Assembly: GCA_000827495.1 (NCBI GenBank)
Contig: KN817538.1
Coordinates: 302,977 to 366,976 of the forward strand
DNA: 64,000 nt
DNA from: Hypholoma sublateritium FD-334 SS-4
Lineage: Eukaryota; Basidiomycota; Agaricomycetes; Agaricales; Strophariaceae
Direction of reading: 5' to 3'
Shown: piece by piece, positions 32,562-44,926 of the stretch
Position numbering within the stretch: position 1 is the stretch's first letter
Layout: each line of letters opens with the position of its first letter
Made by a program: the position numbers and the translations under genes
The notes under the pieces: generated by a model
Told to the model about the DNA's origin: nothing
Database searches by the model: none
Seen by the model: the letters and a program-made list of their open reading frames with translations, nothing else

Positions 32562-35454
32562 ATGGATGCTGCAGTTCAAGAGCATGCGACAGCTCCGGCT
32601 ATCCCGATGATAATGGCACGACCGACATCGTTGCTCTCATACAACATCTCTCTCAACCTCAGCTCGATATTTTCCATGCTACCTACATCTCGCATCTTGA
32701 CTCGGATACGAAGAGGGATGTTATGGAACGGGAGGGACGAGATGCTGTATCCATCAACGACGTCCAGCGTCTCCGAGTGGAGTATGGAGACATTGGCACA
32801 GGTCACTCAAGCAGAACCGACCGCTGCCAACAGTACGGCTACTTCTTTGACAATCGACCCGTTTCCAGGTCCTTGGGCGTTCTTTACGTCGTGGTATATG
32901 CTTGGATTATTCTTGATGGTATTTGCTCATTTCTGTCTCATCAATTCACTCATGACATTTATTGCAGGCAGTCTTGCTTCATCGCATTCAGAATGTTATA
33001 ATACCATCTCGTGGACCCCAGAACAGGCGCCAACGTCACGCCTACCGTTTTGCGCCCAACTTTGCCCCTCGATTCCAAATGCTACATCGTCTCTATGACT
33101 TGATTTTACCTCTCAATTTCTCGCGCACCACAACTCGATTCATTTTACATCTTCCTTCTGCCTACTTTCTGTCCAGGATGTTACTCGTTTGGTTTCTCCT
33201 GGTTCTGCAGACATCCGAATTACAGGCACTTTCAGAGTGGGGTGCTCTTAATTGGCTCGACAAACTCGTGCAGTGGAATAGCGCGAAGGATATGAGTGGT
33301 ATCTGCTGGGCAACATTTTGTGCTGTCTGCGCCGCATTCGTTGTGGAAGGATTTGTCAAGGCTTTAGATGGGATGATAACAGGTTTTCCAATTGGAAACG
33401 TCAATCCCAACACCTCACCATTCAATCTTGTACGTCGTTTCTCGCCGCACCCTTATGTATGAAGCTTATAGTCGACAAGGTCGGCTATGCATTTCTGTTA
33501 CATGTATATTCCTCGCCGATAACACACTCATTCAAACCATTGGGCGACAGTCCTTCAAGACCCGATAAACATGTTCTTATCACCATTGCTATTCCTCTCC
33601 TTCAGGTATGATTGTTCGGTGATGTTATTTCCGTCTCTGACTGTATGCAGTTAACGATATTTCATCTGCTTTCCATCTCCAAACGGCTTTCAACGCATAG
33701 ACTTCTTCCCACCGCACTTGCATCTATGCTCTCTCTGATTCACTTTCACGGGACCCTGTTCTCGCATTATAGACGGTCTCAACTGGCACCAGTACCTACC
33801 CCGACACAGCGCTCATCCGCTCACATCAATTATCCATTGCTCAATTATATACCCAATTTCTTCGAAACCCTACTTATTTGCACCATTCTTCTCACCGTTT
33901 TTCTTAATGCCTTCGCACAGCTCCTTGTTCGCGGACGGGTAGATCGGGTGTTGAGCGGATTGGGCATTGGCCACGGCTCGACTTTACACGGTATGCACAG
34001 CTGTGGACAAAACATGTTCAATTATTGATCTCTCTGTAGATGACGATGGGGGTGCACAGGGCTTCTGGACACGCCTTCCATTGGACGAGGACTTTGGGGT
34101 GCTGCTGCTCCGCGTAGGCATCGCAAGCCTGGAAGCTACTGGACTCAGAGGGTGGGGCAATGAAGTTGCGCCGATAGCACTGCCAGGCAAGGCCATCAAA
34201 GAACGGAGGGCACGCATTACACCAGGCCCGTTACCGACATACGGCACTGTGCGCATTGGGCGCGTGGATGTCGGTGAAGTGGGCTACGGCGCTTACATGC
34301 CACGACCATCCGCCTCAACAGGCCCTTTGCAGATCGTTGATCAGGGCACAGGGCTCCGCAGGCGGAAGGGGACTGACATGCGACCGCGGAAACAGGCCCG
34401 ACGTGGCTTGAACAATGAAGTGCGGAATATCGATCTTGGCAATGCAGAGGTCGCCGCGCAGGACAGGCCGGGATATACGCCATTGTGGCGTTGGCTGAAA
34501 GAGTTCTACGCCTACTTGGTTGCGCTGTGGGGTGTGCTAAAGGGCCTTGTGTTGTTCCTGCTCGACAGGGCACGGGGCCGTGTGCGCATATCGGAGACCC
34601 TGCGGAAGGGCGCGAGGGAACTGTTTCCATCCCATGAAGCGGAAATCGAGCAAGATGATGCACAGGACTTAAACGCGGGCGTTTCGCGAGAGGAGAGACG
34701 CCGCCGCAAGGAGAAGGCGTTGTACCAACGATTCCTCAGAGGCGAGGATATTTCTGATGACGATGAAGACCACACGGACACGGAAGGCACCTTGTCTGAG
34801 GATGATGAGATCACCGACGGCGATGAAGACCAGATCGACGACGAAATAGAAGATGAACGGCAAGCAGAGGCGATCACGCTGTTCGCCGACCTGATCCGGA
34901 ACGGCAGCGGTTCAGACTCTCTCACTGAACAGACCAATAGTAGCGGAGAGATGGTACTGGCGCATCTGGTGCACGGCGGAGGGCTTTCGACGGGCCCTTT
35001 GACAAGGCGCGGGTGGAATGCTCTCTTCCAGCATGGAGGTCTGGCTGGTCGACGATGGTCTGAAAACGAGGCGTCTGAAAGTGATGATGCAGGGGAGAAT
35101 CAGATCCACAATTACCGGAGGAGTATCTTCGACGGCGAGCCAGACGCAGAGCAGAGGTTCGAGAATGTTTGTGTCATTTGCACGAACGAGAAGCGGGACG
35201 TTATATGTTGGCCTTGTCGGTGAGTCGCTTGCTAAGCCCTTCCCGTGCTTTCGTTTTACTCATGGATTATGTTCGTAGATGTCTGGCGATGTGCGACACC
35301 TGCAGAGAGGCGCTTGCGTCCAAGAGCGCCCCGGCTAAGCATCGTTGCCCTTGTTGTCGCCAATCGTTCGTAATTTCTTTCCGCTTCAAGAGTCGAAAAC
35401 TGATACATAGTCCCATGCAGTGTGGATGGATATTCGAAGATCTACATTCCCTAG
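32562..35454 (+). CDS. Multi-span membrane RING-type ubiquitin ligase (Asi-like)
   Basis: Seven exons in phase, 32562-32918, 32968-33433, 33472-33605, 33651-33990, 34040-35219, 35279-35365 and 35421-35454, give 865 residues. Hydrophobic segments lie near residues 108-122, 175-200, 235-255 and 355-380. A long acidic, Glu/Asp-rich region follows. The C-terminus is a C3HC4-type RING at 810-851: 'CVICTNEKRDVICWPC' then 'CLAMCDTC' and 'CPCC', followed by the tail 'DGYSKIYIP'. This arrangement matches fungal Asi-type ligases of the inner nuclear membrane/ER quality control. The last exon has only 34 nt, found because it restores the conserved tail. The donor of exon 2 (GTCGTT at 33434) is weak; it was chosen to keep phase. 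Confidence 0.75.
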
Positions 35455-36132
35455 AGGATGGAAATATCAACCATGTACTTATTTATTGCTGCTGCTTTGC
35501 ATTTTCATTGTGCATGTACAAGGACTGCCCACGTTGTATGTACTATATATTTGCTCATTTACTACTTTTCTCTTGATCTGCTGCATTTCGGCGAGGTAGT
35601 TGGCTCTCGATAGCTTTTTTCAAAGACAATCAGACAACCTAATCCCGGAATGGTTGTCGTTGATGGTGTTGCAAGTCGATGATACTGTGGACTCCATAGA
35701 CAAGCCATGGCCATGTTGACCTTGCCAGTGCCTTCTCGGCTATATTTAGTACTCACCGGTCATCTACATACCATGCGTTGCCAAGTTCATCATGATCTAT
35801 GTACATAGGCCGAGAAGTCCAGCTTCAACGTTTCATCTTAAATTATGCACAACTCTACCAGACTCAACCTGTGTATACACAAATCCAGTTCAAACCAAGT
35901 TCAAACGCTAGATTAATTCTGATTACTTAAATAAGTAGCATCGTCTGGTAGTTATCAAGGATTCGGAGCACGGACCTAGTAACATCTGGGCGTCGCTAGC
36001 CTATGACTTAGCTCCATTAACATTCGACTATTACCCATCAGTGATCTCCTCTTTTCTTCTTCACTGCTCCCATACTTATCTACGTTAATTCCTTCGTATT
36101 CGGCCCTTCAAAGGGTGCCGTACTGAATAGAG
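35455..36132. other. Intergenic, no gene supported
   Basis: This stretch holds the 3' end of the RING gene and the promoter of the first PPxY tandem gene. The last 60 bp before ATG 36133 are pyrimidine-rich ('ctcttttcttcttcactgctccc'). Confidence 0.45.
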
Positions 36133-37822
36133 ATGTCTGTCCCGCGGTGGATTATTGTCGACGACGCCGATTCCAGCATACAGTATTCTGGTCCATGGTT
36201 TTTCGACTCTAAAGGAACTCAAGATGCGGTTGGAAATTTTGGGCCAGCGTATCAAGAGACCTTGCATGGAACGACTCTGAATGCCAGCCTGTCATTCAAC
36301 TTCTCCGGTCAGTCGTTCGTTGTATCTCGAGGTCTCAATTCGACATCACCATGATATAGGCTCGCAAGTCAGCGTGTTTGGAAGCAATAATCTTCTTAAC
36401 TCTTCTGGAGTATTGGATCCTTCTTGGGAGTGCTTCATTGACGGAATCAGCATCGGCGCTGCCCCGCCCTTCCAATTTCCGGAAAATAATTGGCTCTTTT
36501 GCAGCCAGAACACGTTGACCGATGGCCCGCATGTGCTGACGGTCAACGCAACTGTCTTGAAGAAACAGACCTTTTGGTTGGATTATATCGAATATGTCCC
36601 ATCTGCTAGTGTGCCTCTCGATGACAAAGCGATTTTCATTGACAACCTGGATCCACAAGTAGAAGCCGCGTTTGGCTCTGGGTGGGGGGCGTTGGGAGGC
36701 ACTGCAAATGAAACGGGGCAGACGAACTCCGCCTTCACCTTCAACTTTACTGGTCAGTGTCCTTCAGTGATTTTTCTGCTTATCTAGTTCCAATGCACAT
36801 CTTTCACAGGTATCTCTCTCAGCTGGTATGGATTTATACCGACGGAGCTTCCACACACTGCTACAACAGGTAGTTATTCCGTTGATAATGGCACTCCAAC
36901 GAGCTTCCTCTTAAAAGGCCTTCCCGCTTCTTCCGACACCATATACAACCAAAAATTCTTTCAAACGCCTAATTACACGCAAGGGCAACACGAAATTATA
37001 GTGCTGTTTCAAGGAAGCGGACAAACGACGCCGTTAACCTTGGATTATATGGTTGTCCAGAACGGCACCACCCCTGTCACAACAACCACAGGAGCCGGTT
37101 CAGCGGCTACAACTTCCTCTTCTCCGGCCCTCACCTCCAACAATAGCGCCAGTGGAAAGAGCAATACGGGCATCATCGTAGGTGCAGTCATCGGAGGGCT
37201 TGTGCTTATTGCCCTGACCATCCTGGCGGTGTTCTTCATCCGTCGACGCGACAAGAAACTGCGGCATGAAGAGAAGCTGCCCTCCACATTTGAGCCGCAG
37301 CCATTTATGTACTCCCCTGTCCCGATCACCACCTCCGTTTTGGACGGTTACCGCTCAGGTGCTGTTCTCCCAAGCTCCAAGCAGCCCGCGCGGGGCGCCG
37401 AAGGCATTGGGTATGGCGGGCACAGCCAGATGCCCAGTTTCAGTCTCACGGACGCCAGCCACTCCATAAATCCCCCGAGTACTGCCCCCGCTTCGGCAGC
37501 TACGATATCTTCGAACGTGAACACCGTTGGACACCAGCCGAGCTCCAATGCAGTACCGGCGCAGCGAGTACTATACGCTGCTCCTGCCTCTGCACAGTCG
37601 ACGTCGACGTCGTCGAGGAGTGAGAAGGAGCGGAGAGAAGCAGATGCTACCGCGGCCGCTCTGCGACCGCTGCGCCGGAACGACGCGGATTTACCGTCCG
37701 TGCCGCTGAGTAACGACTCGCTCTCATCGAGGGTGCTGATGCATGAGGATAGCGGTGTCCGTTTGCGAGGTAATCCCGCAGAGACGATCGTCGAGATACC
37801 ACCACAATACACTGCTGGCTGA
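36133..37822 (+). CDS. Single-pass membrane protein with C-terminal PPxY, tandem copy 1
   Basis: Three exons, 36133-36307, 36360-36752 and 36810-37822, give 526 residues. The protein begins 'PRWIIVDDADSSIQYSGPW', a start typical of a large agaricomycete family, and has no obvious signal peptide. Two related ectodomain modules follow ('LNASLSFNFSG' and 'SAFTFNFTG', each ending at an intron, then 'ISLSWYG'), with several N-glycosylation sequons. A Thr/Ser stalk precedes the transmembrane segment at 311-333 ('GIIVGAVIGGLVLIALTIL') and an Arg-rich stop. The tail is Ser/Pro-rich and ends 'EDSGVRL...VEIPPQY' with PPQY at 520-523. The gene at 38975 is a tandem duplicate with the same exon plan. Function unknown. 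Confidence 0.85.
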
Positions 37823-38974
37823 GTTACGGATGACTGACATACTACTATATGCGAACAATGTTCCAGTACCTTTCAAAACGTAACACCATCTGTACATTGC
37901 CTGACACGAGTCTGTATTCAGTCCTTGTATTTTCATGACAGTAGAACGGACTTATAAGTTGTAATAAATTCACCCCGACTCGGAAGTCCCACAGAATAGG
38001 CTGAACGAACCTTGCATTGTCAATGAAGGCATTTTGCTCATTGAGGAGTGCATGTACAGTCTGCACAAATTCCTATGAAGACTCGATATTCAATACTATG
38101 TTGCTCATAATACAGAGTCGATGACCTCGTTAGAAGTTCCCCTGTGAATGCCGGATTGGGATGTGGTTCCCTTTGCTGGGCGTCTGCCAAGTACATGCGG
38201 CTTGCCTTTGTGTATCATTCAAGTTAAGGGGGCGTGTAAAAGCCCCCCAAAAATTGCATGGGTAACTTCCAAGCGTGTTCTTCAAATTTTATCGACAATA
38301 TTGGGAAGTCTTCGTTGCCGACTCTTTCTATTCCTTCCCGTCAACATTCGTCGCCGTGGAGGGCGCTCAGGCTGGCAGTCAGTGTAATAAGTATCAGTAT
38401 ACTCGGTGATAATTTCAAGGGTCCTTCACAACACAAATAAGAGATAGTGACAGTTAGAATTGTTTTTGTACTGATTCTCGTTGCTGAAGCAGCAACTTAG
38501 CAGCAATAGCGATCTTGATGCCATCATAATACAAAAATAGTAAATACCTTCCCAAAAGAATACCATACATAGTCGACGTCGGATTTTTGGAATGTCATAG
38601 GTCCACCCATAATATAACAAGTGCAGTCAGTCGAAATGAAAATCCCGCCTTTTATATCTAAGTGTGAATTTGCGTATGGAAGTGTACAGTGACAAATCCG
38701 CTGTTGGTGAGAGCACATCAAATATTGATGTTGATGATAGTTGAATGCTGTTGGGCAGTTGCCTGACTTCTTTCATTTCATCTACCAGTGACAATCTAAT
38801 GGTAAAAAAGTCAAAGAAATCCATCTGATATCACGACGGGTGCTTTTAAAAGCTAGAGCATTGCTGTCACTTTCCTGACTTATCGACGTCGAACGTCGAC
38901 CATCCACTCTCTTTATTTCTCCGGTCTTCCTTTCCCGACAATCGTTTTGGAGTCGTTCTACCCACTGAAATTAT
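37823..38974. other. Intergenic between tandem PPxY genes
   Basis: About 1.15 kb with no supported gene. The last 80 bp before 38975 ('actctctttatttctccggtcttcctttcccgac' in part) are pyrimidine-rich, like the region before 36133. Confidence 0.45.
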
Positions 38975-40629
38975 ATGGCAGAGCCAAGGTGGATTGTTAT
39001 CGACGACACAGACCTCGCCACTATACAATACTCTGCTTCGTGGTTCCCAGTAAATTCCCAAGCCACTCAAGATTCAGTCGGGAACTTTGGACCAGCATAT
39101 CGAAGTACCCTACACGGGACGAATTCAAATGCCAGTCTGTCATTCAACTTCACCGGTCAGTCCATCGTAAAATAGTCAAGGATCATATACGGAAAGACTT
39201 ATTTTCAAACAAAATAACAATGTACTTAGGCTCGCAGATCAGCGTGTTTGGAAGCAACAATCCTTCTATGTCTGGAGCATTGAGCCCATCTTGGGAGTGC
39301 TTCATCGACGGAATAAGCATTGGCTCAACCGCCCCTTTCCACTTTCCAGAAAACAACTGGCTCTTTTGCACGCAAAATGCACTGGTCGACGGACCACATG
39401 TGCTGACTGTAAATGCGACGGTCATGAATCCGCAGACGTTCTGGTTCGATCGAATTCAATATGTTCCTTCTTCGAGTGTACCTCTGGATGGAAAGTCGGT
39501 TTTCATCAATAATTTGGATCCGCACCTACTACAGTACGCGTACGGTCCTGGGTGGGAAGCAGTTCCAGGAGATCCAGAAAGGAATATGACAGCACAGGCA
39601 AATTCTTCTTTTACCTTTGAGTTCACCGGTATGTCCTTGGAATAATAAACTCTGTTTTCTATAGCCTTAAATCTCCGTTCAGGAACATCTCTCAGTTGGT
39701 ACGGAATTACTCCGAGTCAATTTCCATATACTGCGTCAACAGGAAGCTATATTGTTGATCAAGGCATTCCAACAAATTTTACCCTCCCGGGCTTGCCTTC
39801 TAATTCAACCACTACCTTATTTTCGCAGTTGTTTTTTCAGACACCTCCATACGCGCAAGGGAAACATCGGATTTCTGTTCTGTATCAAGGCAATGAGCAA
39901 ACTACGCCCTTAACGTTGGACTATATGATCATCCGCAACGGTTCCACTTCCGCAGCGGTACCCACTGCCACGGATCCCGGTCCTACGTCGACAATGTCGC
40001 CTGCAATCTTTCCAACCTCTACCACTGGAAAGAATTTCAAGGCGTTCATCGCTGGTTTTGTGGTTGGCGGAGTCGTACTGGTCACTTTGATTTCCATCCT
40101 GGCTGTGCTCTACATTCGCCGGCAGGGGAAGCGACTCGGGATATATTCTAGGCTCGACTGGAAGAATTTTCCCTCGGCACAGGCTGAAGGTGAAATACAG
40201 CCTTTCACCGAATTACCTGTCGAACACCCGGCGAATCCCGAACAGCTTAGTTCTACGCAGCGTCATAGCGGAAACGGGAAAAATATATGGCGCATCCAGA
40301 TTCCCAAATTCGGCGAAAAGGCTAGGGCCAGGACAGCCATGGATTCGAGCGTTGGTCCCACAACTGGGGCTACGTTACCACAAACACACGCACTCCCCGA
40401 GTCCGCCTCGACCCAGTCAGAGTCACTAACATCAAGGAGTGAATTCCAGCATTCTCGACCTATACACTCGACCCAAATCCAAGATCATGAAGGGATCCTC
40501 CCTCTCTTGAGTGACCCTCTCACATCATCGACGTCGAGGGTTTTTCAGCACGAGGATAGTGGCGCTCGGATGAAAAATGAACGTGTAGAGATCATCCTAG
40601 AAATTCCACCGCAATATACCCCCCGTTGA
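38975..40629 (+). CDS. Single-pass membrane protein with C-terminal PPxY, tandem copy 2
   Basis: Three exons, 38975-39155, 39230-39628 and 39683-40629, give 508 residues. The start 'PRWIVIDDTDLATIQYSASW' and the block 'SPSWECFIDGISIGSTAPF' match the gene at 36133 closely, and all introns fall at the same codons in the same phase. The transmembrane segment is at about 315-338 ('FIAGFVVGGVVLVTLISILA') and the last residues hold PPQY at 502-505. The cytosolic tail has diverged much more than the ectodomain, except for the final 'HEDSGAR' and 'EIPPQYTPR'. That pattern suggests selection on the C-terminal peptide. Confidence 0.85.
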
Positions 40630-42692
40630 GTCGGATAGAAACACTTTCATTGTAATTTATTGGTGTATTACTTCCCGCTGTCTGTAGCTATTATTTTTTG
40701 AGATTTTCGTGCACTGTTGACAAATGGACACTGTAAGAAGGACGGTTGGAAAAACACGTACGCTATTGAGTACATAGTAAACTAATTATATAGTCTGTGA
40801 CCTAACCCCTTCATGATCAGAAGGACGACCGAGGGCTGCGCAGACGTCGAGCTTTGATCAGAAATTGGACAAACCGGCGATCAGTCCGGACTCCGGCGGC
40901 AAAGTCCGTTGGTCACACGGTCAGTTGGAACTTGAACTTGCCCTAAGTACTACGTGAGTCGCCCGCGCCCGCGCACGCGGCGTGCACGATTTCTGTCGCG
41001 TCGTCGCCCCCCTACACCACCAACTTGATCTGATATCAGTACGACCTCGTTTGGCAAGTCGGCACGCGATATATTTAAAGCCGCGTCACGATGTTTGCGG
41101 GAGCTCAGATTGACGCCATTACACGAATCGCCTGATCATTTTTTGAGAGCAGGTCTCTTCATGAGATTTTGCTGATCGATGTCACCACAACCTTTGCCCC
41201 ACGATACCAGAGTGTGATCAGGTCAGAATTATCCAATNGAGATGGCTTAATTCTTGGTATGGGTCCNGCAGTCATTCTGTTGACGGTAGCATGGGGATTT
41301 TTTGGATCCACCCAGATAGTCAGAGACAGGTATANGAAATAATTCCATTTTGTAGAAATACATTGTACTATGGATACGAGCGACTACAGGTCCAACAAGG
41401 GTACACNCAACAATGCACTGTACCTGATATGCACGGCGGTGCCTACGCCGTNGACATGTTTGCCTGTCCGACGTCGCGTTCATTAGTAACATAGCTGCAG
41501 CAGCGAGCGCATGCTCACCTTGGCAACGTATTTGTGTCTCCCACGTACTTAACTGCCTCAGCAACCCTAGAGGTTAGAACATCTGCAATATACATATCTA
41601 ATTTGTTGTTAACACTGCAACGGTCAAATAAAATGGGTAAACTCACACCTCGAACAACTATAGTATGTGCCANGTCAACGCCAGTGACAAGCAATGGAGC
41701 TACTTGAACACAAAGTGAGTATGTTTGTCAGGTAGCAGTAAGGCAGAATAAATACCTTATATAACCGTGCAGAGACTCCGATGTCTATTCGTCGCAGAGA
41801 NGCAGACTTGAAATTATACGGATCCTTGATCAGTAGCCGGAGGATAGCTGGAGTTGGATAAACATACCGGACACTATACATTACGCAGGCAGAACTTGTG
41901 GTTGTATCGACGNGTCAGCATTGAGAAGAAAAAANGGAAGGAACGAGACAAGATCCATGACTCACCAGAACTCAAGATACATATTCAAGAGGTAGAGTTA
42001 TCGGNGTCCTAGTACTCAAGAGTCAGATAATGGCCAAGGCCTAAGCTACATCATTGTTGCACCACAATGGTACATAGCAGATACCTTAGAGCAGGTGTGT
42101 TGCATTGAACAGGTGTCTGGAAGTCCGAGAGAGCACGTCAGGGGAGCGGTGGTGGAGGCAAGACGGATGAACCGATGAAGTGCAAAGGGGCCGAAGGTAC
42201 TCGAACGAGGAACAAATACTTACAAATAATTTGCCACTCAATCNNNNNNNNNNNNNNNNNNNNNNNNNNNNNNNNNNNNNNNNNNNNNNNNNNNNNNNNN
42301 NNNNNGTGGTGGAGGCAAGACGGATGAACCGATGAAGTGCAAAGGGGCCGAAGGTACTCGAACGAGGAACAAATACTTACAAATAATTTGCCACTCAATC
42401 CCGGTGAAAACCGGCTTTACTTCACGTGATTCATTTTGATTCACCGAAAACTGCAAACCACGCCTGGTGGGCAGCAGATTTGCATAAATCATTTGAAATA
42501 GCTTGCGTGTGGCGGACATGTGTAGCAATTGCCATTGAAATGATCTTAGAAATAATATGCATTAATGATTTATAAAAATTTGAGCGCATTTGCGCGACAT
42601 TGGTGTGAACAGGGTCAAATGTAATTAAATCGATCTAAATGTAAGCATATCTCATGTTCCCACTCCGGCCCACGTAGTACCCATCACCAAAG
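40630..42692. other. Gene-poor, low-quality stretch with scattered N bases
   Basis: No gene is supported. Single undetermined bases occur at about 41238, 41268, 41335, 41407, 41452, 41674, 41801, 41913, 41935 and 42005, followed by a run of N at 42244-42305. Scattered ambiguity of this sort points to collapsed or weakly covered repeats. Confidence 0.5.
42149..42400. repeat. 95-bp exact direct repeat flanking a run of N
   Basis: Bases 42149-42243 and 42306-42400 are identical over 95 bp, separated by 62 N. This is what unmerged overlapping contig ends look like; a true tandem repeat is the alternative. Confidence 0.85.
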
Positions 42693-44641
42693 TTAGGCAT
42701 CTTTCTCGCTGGACAGAGACTTAGAAAGAGCCTTAAAACGCTATATAAAACGATGATGTTAGACAGACATCAAAGATGAATAAGTGGAACCGCAAACCTC
42801 CAGTTCTTCTGTAGGAAGGGACAAGAAGTAGGCGGCGAACTCCTCCACTGTGCCATGGTACTGTTCCACCCACTCTTTAGCACAAAGATTCCTGAAAACT
42901 AGTCAAAATACTGTAGACAGATGAATTTATGGCTTACCTCGGAGTAACGGAGTGCTTGTTTGCTCGCATTTTGTTTGGTCGTTTTGAGGCCTTTTGAGAA
43001 GTCTCATGGGGTAAGTTGTTGCTAGCTTGCATAGGCTGTGCATTGAGATGGTGTTGATCCAGATTCGAGGAGCCGTGAGCCGGATGGATAGGTTCAACAG
43101 TCGCCAAGAATGAAGGAGCAGGAAAAGATGATTGTTTGACTGCGAACGGCTTGTTGACCTTGGTCAAGGGAATAAATGATCGCAAGAGAAGGAGCTTGGA
43201 AACGCTTACCGAAAATTGATATTCGGGACGTGCACCAAGGAGCGAGAAGCCTACATCTATCGCAGCCGCAGGGATTTGGCTTCCAGCGGCAATTTGTTCC
43301 TTCAAATTTTCCGTTAGAACTAAGGATATAAATACATAGAATACATTACCGACCTGTGTTGGCTTGGCATGCATACCAGGAATGACATTGATTTGGGGAA
43401 CCTTGAGATAGCAATCAGACAGCGTTCAAGAATCATATGTATTTGAAGACATACCACATCCGAAAAGTCAGCAGGTGGCAAATCCAGAGACACGGACTCA
43501 CTTCTGGACTTCGAAGGCTTTATTTTCTTACGAGACAAGTCCTTCGAGCCCTCGTCAACCGGCCGTTTTGACAAACCTGTGGCCTTGGATTTTTCTGCTT
43601 CTTGCTTATTCATCCAATTGCTTCGCCATTGGGAATAAATTTCACTTCCAATCTGCTCAGCTTTCCAGTCCAGCTCGCACAAGCCTATCTCTGGGAATCT
43701 TGCAACCATATCGCGGTAATAACTAGTCCTGCTTGCCGCGTCCACTCCTTCAACCCAGCTATGGAACACCTTACCTTGCAATGCAAATCCAACAAAAATC
43801 GACCTCGCGAAACGGCGGATATCCGAAGCTCTCCAACCGTCGATAATTTCGCCATTCTCATGCTGGATATACCGCATTTTGACATTCTGGCCTTGCGAAG
43901 CTCGTCCTTTTCCTCGTTTTCCCTTGGGTGCACCACTAGTCTGCTCAGGAAGAGCACTGTCATCTTCTCCATTCACGTCGTCGTCGTCGTCGTCCACTTC
44001 GTTGCGTTCGGCACCCGGAGCCTTGATAGGAGCATCATCGACAGAGGTGATCTTGTCTTCTGCAAGTGCAGATTGGTATTCGTGACGATACCAGTAGGTG
44101 ATGTTGGGGTAGGCTTCACGTTTGAGCACAACATGTTCAGTGAGAGAAGTAGGGACACGTTCAAGCAGATGTTCATATGCTTCTCTAGAATGAGGAATCA
44201 GTAGGTCAATAAGACTCTATAATCTGTGATACGTACTTGAGCACCGAGTTTTTGGCTTCCAAACGGACACGCTCTTTCAAGAGGTTGACATACTCACGAT
44301 GCATTTCGTTGTATTGTGCTTGTAACGAACGATATTGCTCGACAGGGACGTATCTTCCATCACCCTGGGAGTTAGACCAGCCAGACTCTAAAGAAGATAC
44401 AGTTGTGTTTGGCTGTATAATTTATCTTCAATTAATACAAAGAGTAGATGATATAAAGTTGAATAAATGCCTTATAATTGTCAAATGCCAAGTTGTAAGG
44501 GATTGAGAACCGAGATGAATCGGTGCCTGTGCTTTCCGACGTAGAAAGCTGGGTAGGTTGTGTATGTGAACGACTTGTAGGCAAGAAAGACTGAAGGCCT
44601 CCTGGTCGACTTCCATTGAAACCGTCTATCCGCCCAGCCAT
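42693..44641 (-). CDS. Conserved agaricomycete hypothetical protein in transposon-rich region
   Basis: Eight exons can be joined: 44641-44471, 44412-44233, 44183-43455, 43401-43354, 43299-43210, 43158-42938, 42891-42798 and 42740-42693, for 526 residues. The C-terminal exons read 'NLCAKEWVEQYHGTVEEFAAYF' in two pieces and end 'KSLSSEKDA', a natural end supported by clean splice sites. A coiled-coil-like stretch ('EQYRSLQAQYNEMHREYV') lies in exon 2, and an acidic run of six Asp in exon 3 is encoded by a GAC repeat. The first intron seems to start with GC (44470). The exon 2/3 join needs a weak donor (GTATCA at 44232) and a second AG; with the stronger GTACGT donor the frame breaks. I know similar proteins only as unannotated. 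Function unknown. Confidence 0.5.
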
Positions 44642-44926
44642 AACAGACTCGGAGATGGAGGGGACGTCACAAGGAGAGGTGGCGAAGTTCAAACCACGCG
44701 AAACAGACTTAGGACCACTTACATAATTACAGGAGCACAAATATACATATACATTTACTTACAACATTCGAAGAGATAACAACATTCAAAGAGATACTAG
44801 TATGGCAGATACAAACAGCGGCAAGATGTAAATATACGACATGATTGAAGTCATTGAACAGACCACCTTGCTTGTACATTGTCGAAGCACAGAATCCTCT
44901 GCCAATCAAGGTCAAAGACAAAAAGT
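44642..44926. other. Intergenic, no gene supported
   Basis: A 285-bp AT-rich gap that holds the presumed promoter of the hypothetical gene and the 3' flank of the kinase gene. Confidence 0.4.
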
